A stretch of 64,000 nucleotides of DNA from Streptomyces sp. NBC_00536 (GTDB lineage: Bacteria > Actinomycetota > Actinomycetes > Streptomycetales > Streptomycetaceae): contig NZ_CP107819.1 in assembly GCF_036346295.1 (NCBI RefSeq), positions 1 through 64,000 on the forward strand. Reading direction: 5' to 3'. The notes beneath the pieces are model-generated. The model had not been told where the DNA came from. It saw nothing but the letters and a program-made list of their open reading frames with translations, and made no database searches. Of this stretch, positions 43,377 through 52,075 are shown one piece after another. Positions within the stretch are counted from its first letter, which is position 1; every line of letters begins with the position of its first letter. The translations under genes were made by a program, and so were the position numbers.

Positions 43377-44162
43377 CTACGGCTCGGAGCGCCGACGCGC
43401 GAGATGGACCGTGATGTCGGCGGCGATCTCGACCGTCCCGGGCAGCACCCGCAGGATCCGGTCGAACACCCGCTCTTGGTCCGAGGCCGGCAGGACGAGG
43501 TAGGCCGAGACGGTCGAGAGGTGGCCGACGTACTCGCGGGCACTCATCGTCAGGCGCCGCTCGATCACGGACTGCTGGACATCCGTGAACCACTCGGAGC
43601 GTCGGAGTTCCGTACCCGGCCACTGCATGTCATACCCCGGAGGTGTCCCGTCCGGGGACGGGACGTCGTCGCTCTCCAGGAACGGTGCCCGCACGGTACG
43701 TACGGCGCCCGCCACGGCTGGGTCGGCCAGCTCGACCGGACCGCCGAACGAGGCGAACACGCCCCCCGGCTCCAGCAGCGCGGCCGCGCGCGGCCACCGG
43801 CCCTCCGGGTTTGTCCAGTGCAGCGCCGCCGCCGCGTACACCAGCCCGTACCGCTCCCGCTCCCCCGGCCGGAGGTCCTCGAACGCGGCGCGCACCGTCG
43901 TGACTCCGGCAGCCGGTACATGCTTGCGCAGCTCGGCGAGCATGGCTCCGTCAGGCTCGGTCGCGGTGACCGCGACCCCCCGCTGAGCGAACAGCCGGGT
44001 CGCCTTGCCCGTCCCGGCCCCGATCTCCAGGGCTGTCCGCACCGGATGGCCCGCGTACCCGATCACCCTGTCAAAAAGCTCCACGGGATACCCCGGCCGG
44101 AACCGTTCATATGCTTCCGCCATCACTCCGAAACTCAGCGCGCGACCAGACATGCCGAGCAT
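43377..44162 (-). CDS. Class I SAM-dependent methyltransferase
   Basis: A 261-residue methyltransferase. AEAYERFRPGYPVELFDRVI is a common opening of this group. TALEIGAGTGKATRLFAQRG is motif I, ATEPDGAMLAEL the ribose-binding acidic loop, LVYAAAALHWTN a motif with the HW typical of the methyltransferase_11 family, and LLEPGGVFASFG motif III. The start may be the ATG at 44162 or 44153. It is a standalone gene of unknown substrate. Confidence 0.85.
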   Translation of the reverse strand: MLGMSGRALSFGVMAEAYERFRPGYPVELFDRVIGYAGHPVRTALEIGAGTGKATRLFAQRGVAVTATEPDGAMLAELRKHVPAAGVTTVRAAFEDLRPGERERYGLVYAAAALHWTNPEGRWPRAAALLEPGGVFASFGGPVELADPAVAGAVRTVRAPFLESDDVPSPDGTPPGYDMQWPGTELRRSEWFTDVQQSVIERRLTMSAREYVGHLSTVSAYLVLPASDQERVFDRILRVLPGTVEIAADITVHLARRRSEP

Positions 44163-44225
44163 CCTGACACGGCTCCGCCGACAGCGGCCCCGGTTTTCTC
44201 TTCAGTGGTCTCTTCGGGGTTCCCT

Positions 44226-45218
44226 TCAGGCGCTGAAGCGTTCGACGAGTGTCCTCATGGTGTCGAACGCGGGCTTGGGGGTGTAGTCGTCGGTGGTGAG
44301 CCCGAATCGGTGGAACAACCCTGGCTGGGAGCTGTCGGCGTCTCGCAGCGCGAAGTGTGTGTAGCCGCTCAGGTGGAGTCGCTTCGCTTGGGCGGCGATC
44401 ACCCCGATCACGGTCTCGATGACGTCGGCCTGCCGGTGCGGGTGCCGGTCGGGCCCGGTGGGCCAGCCGTGCTCGGTGATGTGCAGCGGTAGGTGCCCCA
44501 AGCCGGCGGGTGTCAGCGCCGCGTCACGGTGGTGACGCAGCAGTCCCTCGACGGCGTGCGCGAGATCGGATGCGGCGACGGGCTGGAAGACGTCGGGGAA
44601 GAAGTCCAGGCCCACGTAGTCCAGATCGGCGATGAAGTCCTCTCCCCCACGGTCGGTCAGGTCGGTGACGAAGGCGGTGGCCGGGCCGAAGAGCGGAGTG
44701 GTGTTGAACCCGACGTGCAGGTGTGTGTGCCCGAGTTCGCGTGCTCGCGCCTTCACGGCGCGGACCCCACGGACGATCGCCTCGCGCACCGCCGGGTAGT
44801 AGCCGTCCAGCGTCGGGTTCGACGTGATGTTGGGCTCTTCCGCCACCTGCAACGTGCGCGTGACCGCGCCGTACTGCTCGACCAGCTCGCGCAGGAAGGC
44901 GCAGTATCCGTCGACGTTCCCGGCCGTGGACCGGTACTGCGCCACCAGGTCCAGGTGGCGCCCCCGCACAGCGTACTGAGCCGCGGTGGCCGGTGTCGCG
45001 GTCGCGTGCGGCTCGCCGGGGCGGGTGGTGTCGTCGAAGCCTATGTAGGCGCGCACCAGGAACGGGCGGCCCGGTCGGCCCTGGAGGCGGTCGAGTGCAC
45101 TCGATACGAGGGCCGGGTCATCGGGCGGGCCGGAGGCCAGACCCCCGGTGTCATCGCCGGTGACTCCGCCCGGGTAGATCCCGAAGAGCATGCCGTCCTG
45201 CGTCGCCGTCAGCGTCAC
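44226..45218 (-). CDS. Hypothetical TIM-barrel (glycosidase-like) protein
   Basis: A 330-residue cytoplasmic protein. FLVRAYIGFDD, QVAEEPNITSNPTLDGYYPA with an acidic residue where GH-type barrels place the acid/base, HVGFNTTPL, DYVGLDFFPDVFQPVA and LHITEHGWPTGPDRHPHRQA (a strand-7-type ITEHGWPT, where Glu would be the nucleophile) together look like a retaining glycoside hydrolase barrel of clan A. No signal peptide. The GTG at 45218 with GAGGA upstream is preferred to the longer frame that overlaps the PadR gene. It follows the PadR gene by 19 bases, so they form one operon. Confidence 0.6.
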   Translation of the reverse strand: MTLTATQDGMLFGIYPGGVTGDDTGGLASGPPDDPALVSSALDRLQGRPGRPFLVRAYIGFDDTTRPGEPHATATPATAAQYAVRGRHLDLVAQYRSTAGNVDGYCAFLRELVEQYGAVTRTLQVAEEPNITSNPTLDGYYPAVREAIVRGVRAVKARARELGHTHLHVGFNTTPLFGPATAFVTDLTDRGGEDFIADLDYVGLDFFPDVFQPVAASDLAHAVEGLLRHHRDAALTPAGLGHLPLHITEHGWPTGPDRHPHRQADVIETVIGVIAAQAKRLHLSGYTHFALRDADSSQPGLFHRFGLTTDDYTPKPAFDTMRTLVERFSA

Positions 45219-45237
45219 GTGTTCGATTCCTCTGGGT

Positions 45238-45846
45238 TCAGTGTTCTGCGGTGTGTGCGGGAGGTGTCGCGGCATCGGTGGCCGGCCACGTCAGTGAGCC
45301 GGTGCGGACGTCGTCGATGACCGAGTCGATCCATGCCGTCTCGGCGCGGGCGAGGCACAACGCGTACTCGGCTTCGATGACGTGCAGGCGGGGTGCGCCG
45401 GCCGCCAGGGCGTCCGCGAGGCGTTTCTCATCGGCGGACGTGCGCTGCCGGAGGCGCTCGGCACGCTCGCCCAGGGCCGCCACCGCGCCGCTCGGCCCGA
45501 GGGCGCCGAGGTAGGTGACCGCGCCCAGGAACCGCGAGAACTCCCGCTCCGGGTTGCGGATCTGGGAGTCCAGCCGCCGTACGAGTTCGTCGTAACCCGC
45601 TTGCGTGAGGGCGTAGACGGTCCTCTCCGGACGGTTGCCCGCGCGTTCCTGTCCTTGCGAAGCGAGCCATCCCGCTTCGGCCAGGGCGGCGACGGAGTTG
45701 TAGAGCGTGCCCCGCGTGATCGCGGCCGCGTGGTGATCACTGCGCTCGCGCAGCTCGGCAAGCATCTGGTGCGGGTGCGAGGGCTGTTCGAGCAGGAGAC
45801 CCAGCACGGCCAGAACGATCGGGTTGTCGAGAGCGCGTCGAGGCAT
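45238..45846 (-). CDS. PadR-family transcriptional regulator
   Basis: A 202-residue winged-helix regulator: MPRRALDNPIVLAVLGLLLE, then PHQMLAELRER and ITRGTLYNSVAALAEAGWLA, the PadR DNA-binding signature. RTVYALTQAGYDEL is the wing. The C-terminal Vir_act_alpha_C-like helices run to residue 190. It is first in a two-gene unit with the glycosidase-like protein. An inverted repeat at 45854-45881, just before the start, is the likely autoregulatory operator. Confidence 0.88.
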   Translation of the reverse strand: MPRRALDNPIVLAVLGLLLEQPSHPHQMLAELRERSDHHAAAITRGTLYNSVAALAEAGWLASQGQERAGNRPERTVYALTQAGYDELVRRLDSQIRNPEREFSRFLGAVTYLGALGPSGAVAALGERAERLRQRTSADEKRLADALAAGAPRLHVIEAEYALCLARAETAWIDSVIDDVRTGSLTWPATDAATPPAHTAEH

Positions 45847-45853
45847 AGTCGAA

Positions 45854-45881
45854 CTCTATCAGTCCAAATAAACTATTAGAG
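45854..45881. promoter_or_regulatory. Putative PadR operator
   Basis: CTCTATCAGT, eight bases, ACTATTAGAG: an AT-rich inverted repeat with two mismatches starting eight bases before the PadR start codon. It is AT-rich in a GC-rich neighbourhood, so it probably overlaps the promoter. Confidence 0.55.
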
Positions 45882-45906
45882 ATCGGGTCGGCCACGGTCG
45901 GCCACC

Positions 45907-47222
45907 TCACTGGTTCCAGGGCAGCACCTCACGGCCCGGCGGTGCGATCAGCCCGTCCGGAACGGGTACGTGCGCCACCGAGTCCAGCGCGACCAGCAAC
46001 GGCCGGACGCGCGCGTCGTGGACCAGTGTTCCCAGCTCGCCCACCACCTCCTGGTAGGCCGCCTCGTTCCCCTTGGTGCGCAGGTAGGCCAGGAGGTCGG
46101 TCAGCTGCCGCACCCGCTCGACGCGCTCCGGCCTGACTTTCCGCCACAGGTCCGGCGGCAGCAGAACGTCTCGTCGTCCGGCCGGTTGGCCAGCCGCAGG
46201 CGCGCCCCCGCGGGCAGGGCCTCGACCGTGTAGGACACGACGACCGAACGGACGTCCTCCCGCGGGTCGAGCCCCGGGTTCGCGACCTGCACCCGCTTCG
46301 ACAGGACGAGCTGCCCGGACGTCCGCCTCAGCGGCTCGCCGTCGACGGTCCACGCCACCGTCACGGGTACGTCGGCGGGCGGGTAGACGTAGTTCCGCCC
46401 GCCTGGGGCCAGCACCTCCACCGCCTGCGGAGGCAGGCCGGTATCCCGGCCGCGCCAGTGCCGGCTGCGCAGGGTGAACACGGCGGGGCCCGCGGTGGCC
46501 GGATCATACGTGCGCGCATGGAGCCATCCACGGCGCAGCGCGGTGGTCGCGTTCAGGCTCGGGCCGAGACCCGAATACTCCGGCCGGCCGCCTCGCGGGG
46601 CGGCTGGGAAGTACGGGCCGCCGATGCCGCCGTAGGCCATCGCGCTCTTGACGCAGTACGGGTGCGCGTAGCCGCCGTAGTCCTCACCGGGATCCTTGAA
46701 GGCGGGGTCGCCGAACGAATGCGTCACGCGCAGCGCGTGACCCAGCTCGTGAGCCACGAAGTCGAACCGGTCCTTCACCCGCGTTCGGAAGCGATCGGGA
46801 TCTACCGGATCCCGGTCAACGACCTGGACGGGCGCCCAGGCCCATTGCCACACGCTGATGCCCGGCGTACGGGAGAACCAGATCTTCCCGCGGGTGCCCT
46901 CGACTGCGACGCGCGGCCAGGCTTCGGCGATGCGCGCCCGGTCCGTACCGTGAGAACTCGGCTGAGAACGCAGCACATCGGCGAGGATGACGATGATGTC
47001 GTAGCCCTCGAAGGAGGGCGCTTCGGCCAGCCGCTCACGCAGGGCCGTCCCGACGCATGCACCGAGTGGGCCGAGGTTCTCGGGCAGGTAGCGCAAGAAC
47101 GGGATCGCGACGCCGTCGGCGCCCAGCAACGTGGCCCCCGATCGTGCGGCAGACCCTTTGTTCGGCGCGTGGGCGGCATGACTCGATGCTCTCAGCGGCC
47201 ACCGACACACCACCGCTCCCAA
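45907..47222 (-). pseudogene. Metzincin-like zinc metalloprotease, frameshifted
   Basis: The larger part (47222-46101) has the zinc motif DFVAHELGHALRVTHSFGDP, HExxHxxxxxH with Arg replacing the usual Gly. A Met-turn-like KSAMAYGGIGGPYF follows, as in metzincins, with a beta-rich C-domain after it. Near 46150 the frame shifts. The second part (to 45907) continues DVLLPPDLWRKVRPERVERV, then RQLTDLLAYLRTKGNEAAYQ and ends PPGREVLPWNQ, clearly the original C-terminus. The N-terminus near 47222 is ragged and has no good start or signal peptide. Either a real pseudogene or a sequencing error in a GC tract. Confidence 0.65.
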
Positions 47223-47361
47223 CTTGCACGATGAGCAGACAAATAATCCGTAGGGGTTAACTTCCCGCGCGACCCCTATGTGACATTGGCACGCTGCGTT
47301 GTCATATTCCTGCCAGGTCTGACCCGCTCATCTCGTCGCACCCATCAGGGAAGGCAGGAAA

Positions 47362-47925
47362 ATGGGCAAATTCAGGTACGGAACCACGGCATCGGCGATC
47401 GCGCTGGCCGCCTTGGGATCGCTCGCTTCCGCGGCAGGCACGGCCCACGCGGAAGCCGGCCAGGACACCATCACCATGCTGAAGCAGGAGAAGACCCAGT
47501 GGTGCTGGGTCGCCTCCGGGCTGACCATCGCCAAGTTCCAGGGCTTCGGCTCCACGCAGGCCGACTTCTGCACCCGGGCCCAGCCCTACTACGGCTGCAA
47601 CAACCAGCCCGCCACGCTCGACGACATGGCCAGGGGCTGGAGCAGCCTCGGCATGACACACCTGGGCTCGGCGCTGAGCAGCGCGGCCACGTTCGACCAG
47701 GTGTACACCGACGTCAAGGCGGCCCGGCCGATCGGCGCCCGCATCGGGTGGTCCTCCGGCGGCGGCCACATGAACGTGGTCTACGGCTTCGACACCTCGA
47801 ACACCAAGATCGCCGTGGCCGACCCGTGGCCGGACACCACCACGTACACGTGGTGGAACTACAGCGACTACGTGAGCAACAGCTCCTCCAAGTGGACCCA
47901 CTCCCGCATCGGCATCTCCCGCTAA
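47362..47925 (+). CDS. Secreted AvrRpt2-like papain-fold cysteine protease (C70)
   Basis: A 187-residue exported protein. The signal peptide (MGKFRYGTTASAIALAALGS...AHA) is cut near residue 31. The catalytic Cys sits in KTQWCWVASGLTIAKF, the QxxWCWxA motif of AvrRpt2/C39-like proteases. The His is in GGGHMNVVYGFDT and the Asp-type residue in VADPWPDTTTYTWWNYSDYV. Four further Cys/Tyr-rich residues (FCTRAQPYYGCNNQP) suggest a disulfide. It is followed after 10 bases by a membrane-anchored partner, so the pair is probably one operon. Such pairs are common in Streptomyces and of unknown role. Confidence 0.85.
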   Translation: MGKFRYGTTASAIALAALGSLASAAGTAHAEAGQDTITMLKQEKTQWCWVASGLTIAKFQGFGSTQADFCTRAQPYYGCNNQPATLDDMARGWSSLGMTHLGSALSSAATFDQVYTDVKAARPIGARIGWSSGGGHMNVVYGFDTSNTKIAVADPWPDTTTYTWWNYSDYVSNSSSKWTHSRIGISR

Positions 47926-47935
47926 GGCAGGCGAC

Positions 47936-48889
47936 ATGCGCGACACCAGTGGCACCAACGGCAACGCCAGCAACACCACCTCTCGCCTCTCCCGTCTGTC
48001 CATCGTCATCGCACTGAGCGCATCCGCACTGCTGTGCGTCGTCGGTCCGGCCCACGCGGCCCACCCGGCTCACTCAGCCCCGGTCACGGCCTCGGCGAAC
48101 AAACCGGCCAAGGACCCGCTCCCGGCCGACATCCCCGACTACCAGGCCGCCCTCGACGCCGTGAAGTCCCCGGACGTCCTCAACACCGTCTGCCGCTTCC
48201 TGCGCACGCCATTGCCCGCCGCCGGCGGCGCCGGCGGGCCGGTGCAGACCATCCCCGACACGGCCGAGCCCTGCCAGGGCCTGCCGGCCTTCACCATCAA
48301 GGACCCGGTCGCACGCAACGAGATCACCCCCGGGTTCGCCGCGGGCACCGCCCAGCCCCTGCCCACCGAGGCCATCGCTCTGACACAGCTGGTCTCCTCG
48401 CTGAGCGCCACCGTCAACGGCCGCAACGCCACCGTCATGCTCGCACCCACCCAGGGCGGCGGCTGGCATCTGGCGGCCGTACGCGACGGCGACAGCGACG
48501 CCACGTACGCCAGCAAGGCCACCCTGGGCACGCTGGTCTTCACCGAGCCGCAGATCCGCGGCTGGTACCAGCTCAAGCTCACCACCGTCGAACCGCTCAA
48601 CGACCAGGCCCGCCAAGGACTGGACGGCCGGGCCTCGGCGTCGCTCAGCGACTACCAGAAGCTGGTCAAGGCCCGCTACGCCGACAAGCAACCCGGCTCG
48701 GAATACGCCACCAAGGGCTACTCCAGCGGCTACGGCCTCCAGAGCCTCCAGTCCACGACCTCCAAGACCTCCACGACCGACGAGACCTCGTCCTCCGCCC
48801 TGCTGCTGGCCGGTGGCTCCGCCGCGGCACTCGCCCTCGCGAGCGGGGCCGTCGTACTCCGGCGACGCCGGCGCACAAGCACCCGCTGA
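47936..48889 (+). CDS. Exported, C-terminally anchored partner of the C70 protease
   Basis: A 317-residue protein. The signal peptide (LSIVIALSASALLCVVGPAH) ends near residue 45. A mature domain of unknown family contains two Cys (NTVCRFL, AEPCQG). A Ser/Thr-rich stalk (QSTTSKTSTTDETSSS) leads to a single membrane helix (ALLLAGGSAAALALASGAVV) and a positive RRRRRTSTR tail. There is no LPxTG. It probably displays a substrate or inhibitor domain outside the cell for the protease encoded just before it. Confidence 0.72.
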   Translation: MRDTSGTNGNASNTTSRLSRLSIVIALSASALLCVVGPAHAAHPAHSAPVTASANKPAKDPLPADIPDYQAALDAVKSPDVLNTVCRFLRTPLPAAGGAGGPVQTIPDTAEPCQGLPAFTIKDPVARNEITPGFAAGTAQPLPTEAIALTQLVSSLSATVNGRNATVMLAPTQGGGWHLAAVRDGDSDATYASKATLGTLVFTEPQIRGWYQLKLTTVEPLNDQARQGLDGRASASLSDYQKLVKARYADKQPGSEYATKGYSSGYGLQSLQSTTSKTSTTDETSSSALLLAGGSAAALALASGAVVLRRRRRTSTR

Positions 48890-48925
48890 GCCCAGCCCCG
48901 TACACCCGTCAGTCCCCGGTCACCC

Positions 48926-48962
48926 CGTGCCCGGCCCCGGCAGCCAGCCGGGACCGGGCACG
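48926..48962 (+). terminator. Hairpin terminator after the protease operon
   Basis: CGTGCCCGG..CCGGC, loop AGCCA, GCCGG..CCGGGCACG: a long GC stem with a small internal bulge, 36 bases past the stop of the operon. Confidence 0.6.
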
Positions 48963-49146
48963 CCCATGAGCGGTCCGGCTGGCGCTGCCGGATCCGGCCT
49001 GGGCGACCAAGGTGCCCGTCCCCGCGCTCCCATGCGTCGCTGGAAACGGCGGGATGTGCAGCGGAGCTTCGGGGGTGAGCGGTCCTGGCCCGGCGCGCGG
49101 ACGACCGGGCGGTGCTGAGCGCGCGGCGGCAGCCCGCCTGCCGTGA
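48963..49146. other. Intergenic stretch between convergent operons
   Basis: No gene seen. It lies between the terminator of the protease pair and the end of the LodB-like gene. Confidence 0.4.
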
Positions 49147-50157
49147 TCACGCCGGGCCGCCGACGCCCACCGGACGGCCCGCCGTGCGGGGGCCGAGCCG
49201 GGCGGCGTCCAGCTCGTCCTGCCAGGCGCTGGAGGCGAAGGCTGAGCAGTACAACTCGGCGCAGGCCGCCAGGTGTTCGGCGAACGCGGCGCGGAGCCGG
49301 GCGGTGTAGTGCCTGCACAGGGCGGCCACCGGGGTCCCGCCCGCGTCGGCGTCGATCACGGCGGCGGCGAGGACTGCCGTGCGCAGGGCCTGTGCGGTTC
49401 CCGTGCCGCTGAGCGGGTCGTAGCGGATGGCGCCCGCCCCGACGGTCAGCACCCCGGACGGCGACTCGTTCGTGGGCTCCAGCGCCGGGGCGAGGTGCAG
49501 CCGGGGGGCTGCCGGGATGGCGGCCACCGTACCGGGCGGGCGGCGCAGTACGTCGCCCGCCGCGGACTCGGCGAGCAGCCGGGCCAGCAGCCCGGCCGGG
49601 TCCTCGACAGGACCGGGGACCATGGCCTGCACCAAGCAGTCGCCCGCACCAAGGGGGGTGATCTGGACCCAGCCCAGACCCGTGGTGTCCAGCACGGCAG
49701 TCCGCTCGTCCCGGCCCTCCCGCAGCGGTGCGGTGCCGGCCAGCAACCGTCGTCGCCCGACCGCGTGGTGGGCCGGCGGTGCGCCGTCCACCGCCTGCGC
49801 CGTCACCCTCCACCGCGCCGGGCCGCCCGTGTCCGGCGTCGGCCGGGCCCCGAGCCGCTCCCGCATCCGAGCCGCCAGCAGCGCCCCGTCCACCACCCGT
49901 CCCGCCTGTGCGAATCGCGTGGGTCGGGCCCCGTCCCCCCACCGCACCCGGCGGTGGGTCAACTCCCACGCATCGTCGAGAAGTCCGTCTCCCCAAACGG
50001 AGCGGAGCAGCTCCAGCGTCGGCCCGGTCAGCAAGAGGGGCCGGGGACCCGCCCCCGGGCCCGGCGCCACGAGCCGGATCCGGTGCCCGCGCCCGAGCAG
50101 CAGCCACGCGCAGGTGAGTTCCGCCAGCCCCGATCCGGAGATCGCGACGGGGCTCAC
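49147..50157 (-). CDS. LodB-like FAD-dependent quinone-cofactor maturation protein
   Basis: A 336-residue flavoprotein of the halogenase/monooxygenase type. The Rossmann start SPVAISGSGLAELTCAWLLL is a GxGxxG variant (GSGLAE) and RIRLVAPGPG follows. GVLTVGAGAIRYDPLSGTGTA is the second FAD motif (GDA-like with PLSGTG). LodB-type flavoproteins hydroxylate tryptophan during formation of the cysteine tryptophylquinone cofactor of LodA. It overlaps the preceding stop by four bases, and its place after the LodA-like parts makes this role likely. Shorter than typical halogenases. Confidence 0.7.
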   Translation of the reverse strand: MSPVAISGSGLAELTCAWLLLGRGHRIRLVAPGPGAGPRPLLLTGPTLELLRSVWGDGLLDDAWELTHRRVRWGDGARPTRFAQAGRVVDGALLAARMRERLGARPTPDTGGPARWRVTAQAVDGAPPAHHAVGRRRLLAGTAPLREGRDERTAVLDTTGLGWVQITPLGAGDCLVQAMVPGPVEDPAGLLARLLAESAAGDVLRRPPGTVAAIPAAPRLHLAPALEPTNESPSGVLTVGAGAIRYDPLSGTGTAQALRTAVLAAAVIDADAGGTPVAALCRHYTARLRAAFAEHLAACAELYCSAFASSAWQDELDAARLGPRTAGRPVGVGGPA

Positions 50158-52064
50158 CCGTTGCCGCCGCCGTCGTGCATGGTCAGTGCGCCGAGCAGTG
50201 CTTCGGTGTCACGGTAGTGGCGCACCACCATCCTCCGCTCGCCCACCTCGACGAGGCCGAAGAGCGCCTCCTGGGCCCGCATGGCAGCGAGGGCCGCGGC
50301 CCTGGTGAGCGGCCCGTCGGCGAGGGCCGGCCCGCCCGCGGGGGCGGGCCCCGCCAGCCATGCCGGGAGCGTGAAACGGGGTGCCACCCCGCGTGCGGCG
50401 AGCATGTGGTTGATCTCGTGCAGGTTGGCCATCGTACGGCGGGACTGCTCGATCAGCACTCCGCCCGCGCTGTCGCCCAGCGCGAACGTGGGCCGCAGCG
50501 TTCCCAGCAGCATCGCATAGTACAGGTCGCCGAGTTCCAGGAGCCGTGTGTGCAGGGCGCCTCCGTCGCCCGGCCCCAGGTCGCGCAGGTACCGGTCGGC
50601 GGTGAACGGCGCCAGATGGCCCTTGACGGCTTTGAAGCGGTTGAAGTGGTCGCCGCCCTCGTCGATGATCAGTTTGATCAGGTGGGCGAGCCGCTCCCAC
50701 TCCGGGAAGAGGTCGGGCCGCTTCACCAGGGTTTCGTGCAGCTTGACGTACATCCCGTCCACACCGGTGTCCACCTGCTGGCTGGGTGCCTCGACGTCGA
50801 TGAACCACTGCAGCTGGGCGGCGTCGAGCGGACGCAGTGCGAAGTCGTGTGCGCCGTCGCGCTCGATCGTGACCGCACGGCCGAGGACGACGGGCTCCCC
50901 CAGTGTTCCGAGGGCCTCGTTGACCCACCGCAGGTGCCGCATCTCGTCGACCGCGACGGCGAACACCTCCTGTGCGGCCGCGTACACCTTCCTGGTGAGG
51001 TCACTCGGGTTCGCGGGCAGGCTCATCGGCGCCTGGAGCGAGTAGTGGGCGAACAGGTACTCCACGCACAGCGCGTGTTCGACCGTGGCCAGCGTCTTCA
51101 GCTTCTCGATGACCGTCGGCCGGTCCAGCGGCTTTACGGACGAAGGTCCCGGGATGCCCTTGCTGTCGTCCTCGCGGTCGTTGAGGACCACGGGCAGCAC
51201 GTTCCAGTTCGCGATCAGCCCCGGGTAGGTGAACTCCAGCGCCGTGCGCACTCCGCGTGGGGAGGCCGCGTCGGCCGCGTCCGTGTCCAGGTCGGATACC
51301 GGCGTACGGTCCCTGCGCAGGAAGTTCATCTGGGGGACGCTGCCGTCCGAGCTGCTGGTGACGTCGGGTTTCGAAGCTGCCCAGTAGAAACACCCGCAGT
51401 CGCGGAAGTCGTACTGCCACGGCGCGCACAGGCTGCGCGTGAGGTCGCCGGGCTGGTACACGTCCGGGTCGATCACGCCGTCCGGGTCCAGGTAGCGGGC
51501 CCGGTCGGCGATGAGCAGGGCGAGTTTGAAACCGCCGTTCGGGCCGCGCCGCACGAAGCCCGCGTTGTTGCGCCGCAGCCCGTTGACGTCCCCGACGGCC
51601 AGGGCGCCGTCCGACCACCTGCCGGGTCCAGGACCGAGCAGAACGGCGATCCGGCCGGGCAGCAGATCGCGCACCCGCCGCCAGACGTCCAGGCCGTCCA
51701 GCCCGCGGCAGTCGATCACGGGGGCCTGGGACTCCGTCTGATCCACGGTCGTGCGTCCGCACAGCGCCCAGATGTACAGGGGGGTGTCGGGGTCGTTCAC
51801 GTCGGCGGCCGTCAGGCCCTGCGCCGAGGCGGCCCCGCCGTCGACGGTCACGACCCTGGAACCGCTGCCGCGTTGGAAGTCGACGGTCAGGCCCGGGAAG
51901 AACGCCCTGTCCAGGTTGCGCTGATCGAATTCGAGGCCGGGGAAGCAGTTGTCGACACCGCTTTCCGGGCGGGTGCCCGAGGGGTTGCCGCGCACGACGT
52001 AGTCGGCCCGGGCAGTGAGGTTGCGCGGGAACAGCTTCCCGTCGGGGGACGGAAGGTCTGGCAT
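50154..52064 (-). CDS. Fusion of a LodA-like C-terminal (CTQ) domain with a VioB-like ferritin domain
   Basis: A 636-residue protein. The first ~260 residues match the second half of LodA/GoxA oxidases: FPGLEFDQRNLDRAFFPGL, then DLTRSLCAPWQYDFRDCGCF and YWAASKPDV, where a Cys and the Trp after Tyr are candidates for the CTQ cross-link. Residues ~310-560 form a ferritin-like four-helix domain of the VioB/iminophenyl-pyruvate dimer synthase type, with helix motifs TVEHALCVEYLFAHYS, AVAVDEMRHLRWVNEALG, EGGDHFNRF and ANLHEINHMLAARG (Glu/His iron ligands). The LodA N-terminal half is a separate gene at 53506. ATG with AAGGAG upstream. Confidence 0.72.
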   Translation of the reverse strand: MPDLPSPDGKLFPRNLTARADYVVRGNPSGTRPESGVDNCFPGLEFDQRNLDRAFFPGLTVDFQRGSGSRVVTVDGGAASAQGLTAADVNDPDTPLYIWALCGRTTVDQTESQAPVIDCRGLDGLDVWRRVRDLLPGRIAVLLGPGPGRWSDGALAVGDVNGLRRNNAGFVRRGPNGGFKLALLIADRARYLDPDGVIDPDVYQPGDLTRSLCAPWQYDFRDCGCFYWAASKPDVTSSSDGSVPQMNFLRRDRTPVSDLDTDAADAASPRGVRTALEFTYPGLIANWNVLPVVLNDREDDSKGIPGPSSVKPLDRPTVIEKLKTLATVEHALCVEYLFAHYSLQAPMSLPANPSDLTRKVYAAAQEVFAVAVDEMRHLRWVNEALGTLGEPVVLGRAVTIERDGAHDFALRPLDAAQLQWFIDVEAPSQQVDTGVDGMYVKLHETLVKRPDLFPEWERLAHLIKLIIDEGGDHFNRFKAVKGHLAPFTADRYLRDLGPGDGGALHTRLLELGDLYYAMLLGTLRPTFALGDSAGGVLIEQSRRTMANLHEINHMLAARGVAPRFTLPAWLAGPAPAGGPALADGPLTRAAALAAMRAQEALFGLVEVGERRMVVRHYRDTEALLGALTMHDGGGNG

Positions 52065-52075
52065 GGACGGCTCCT

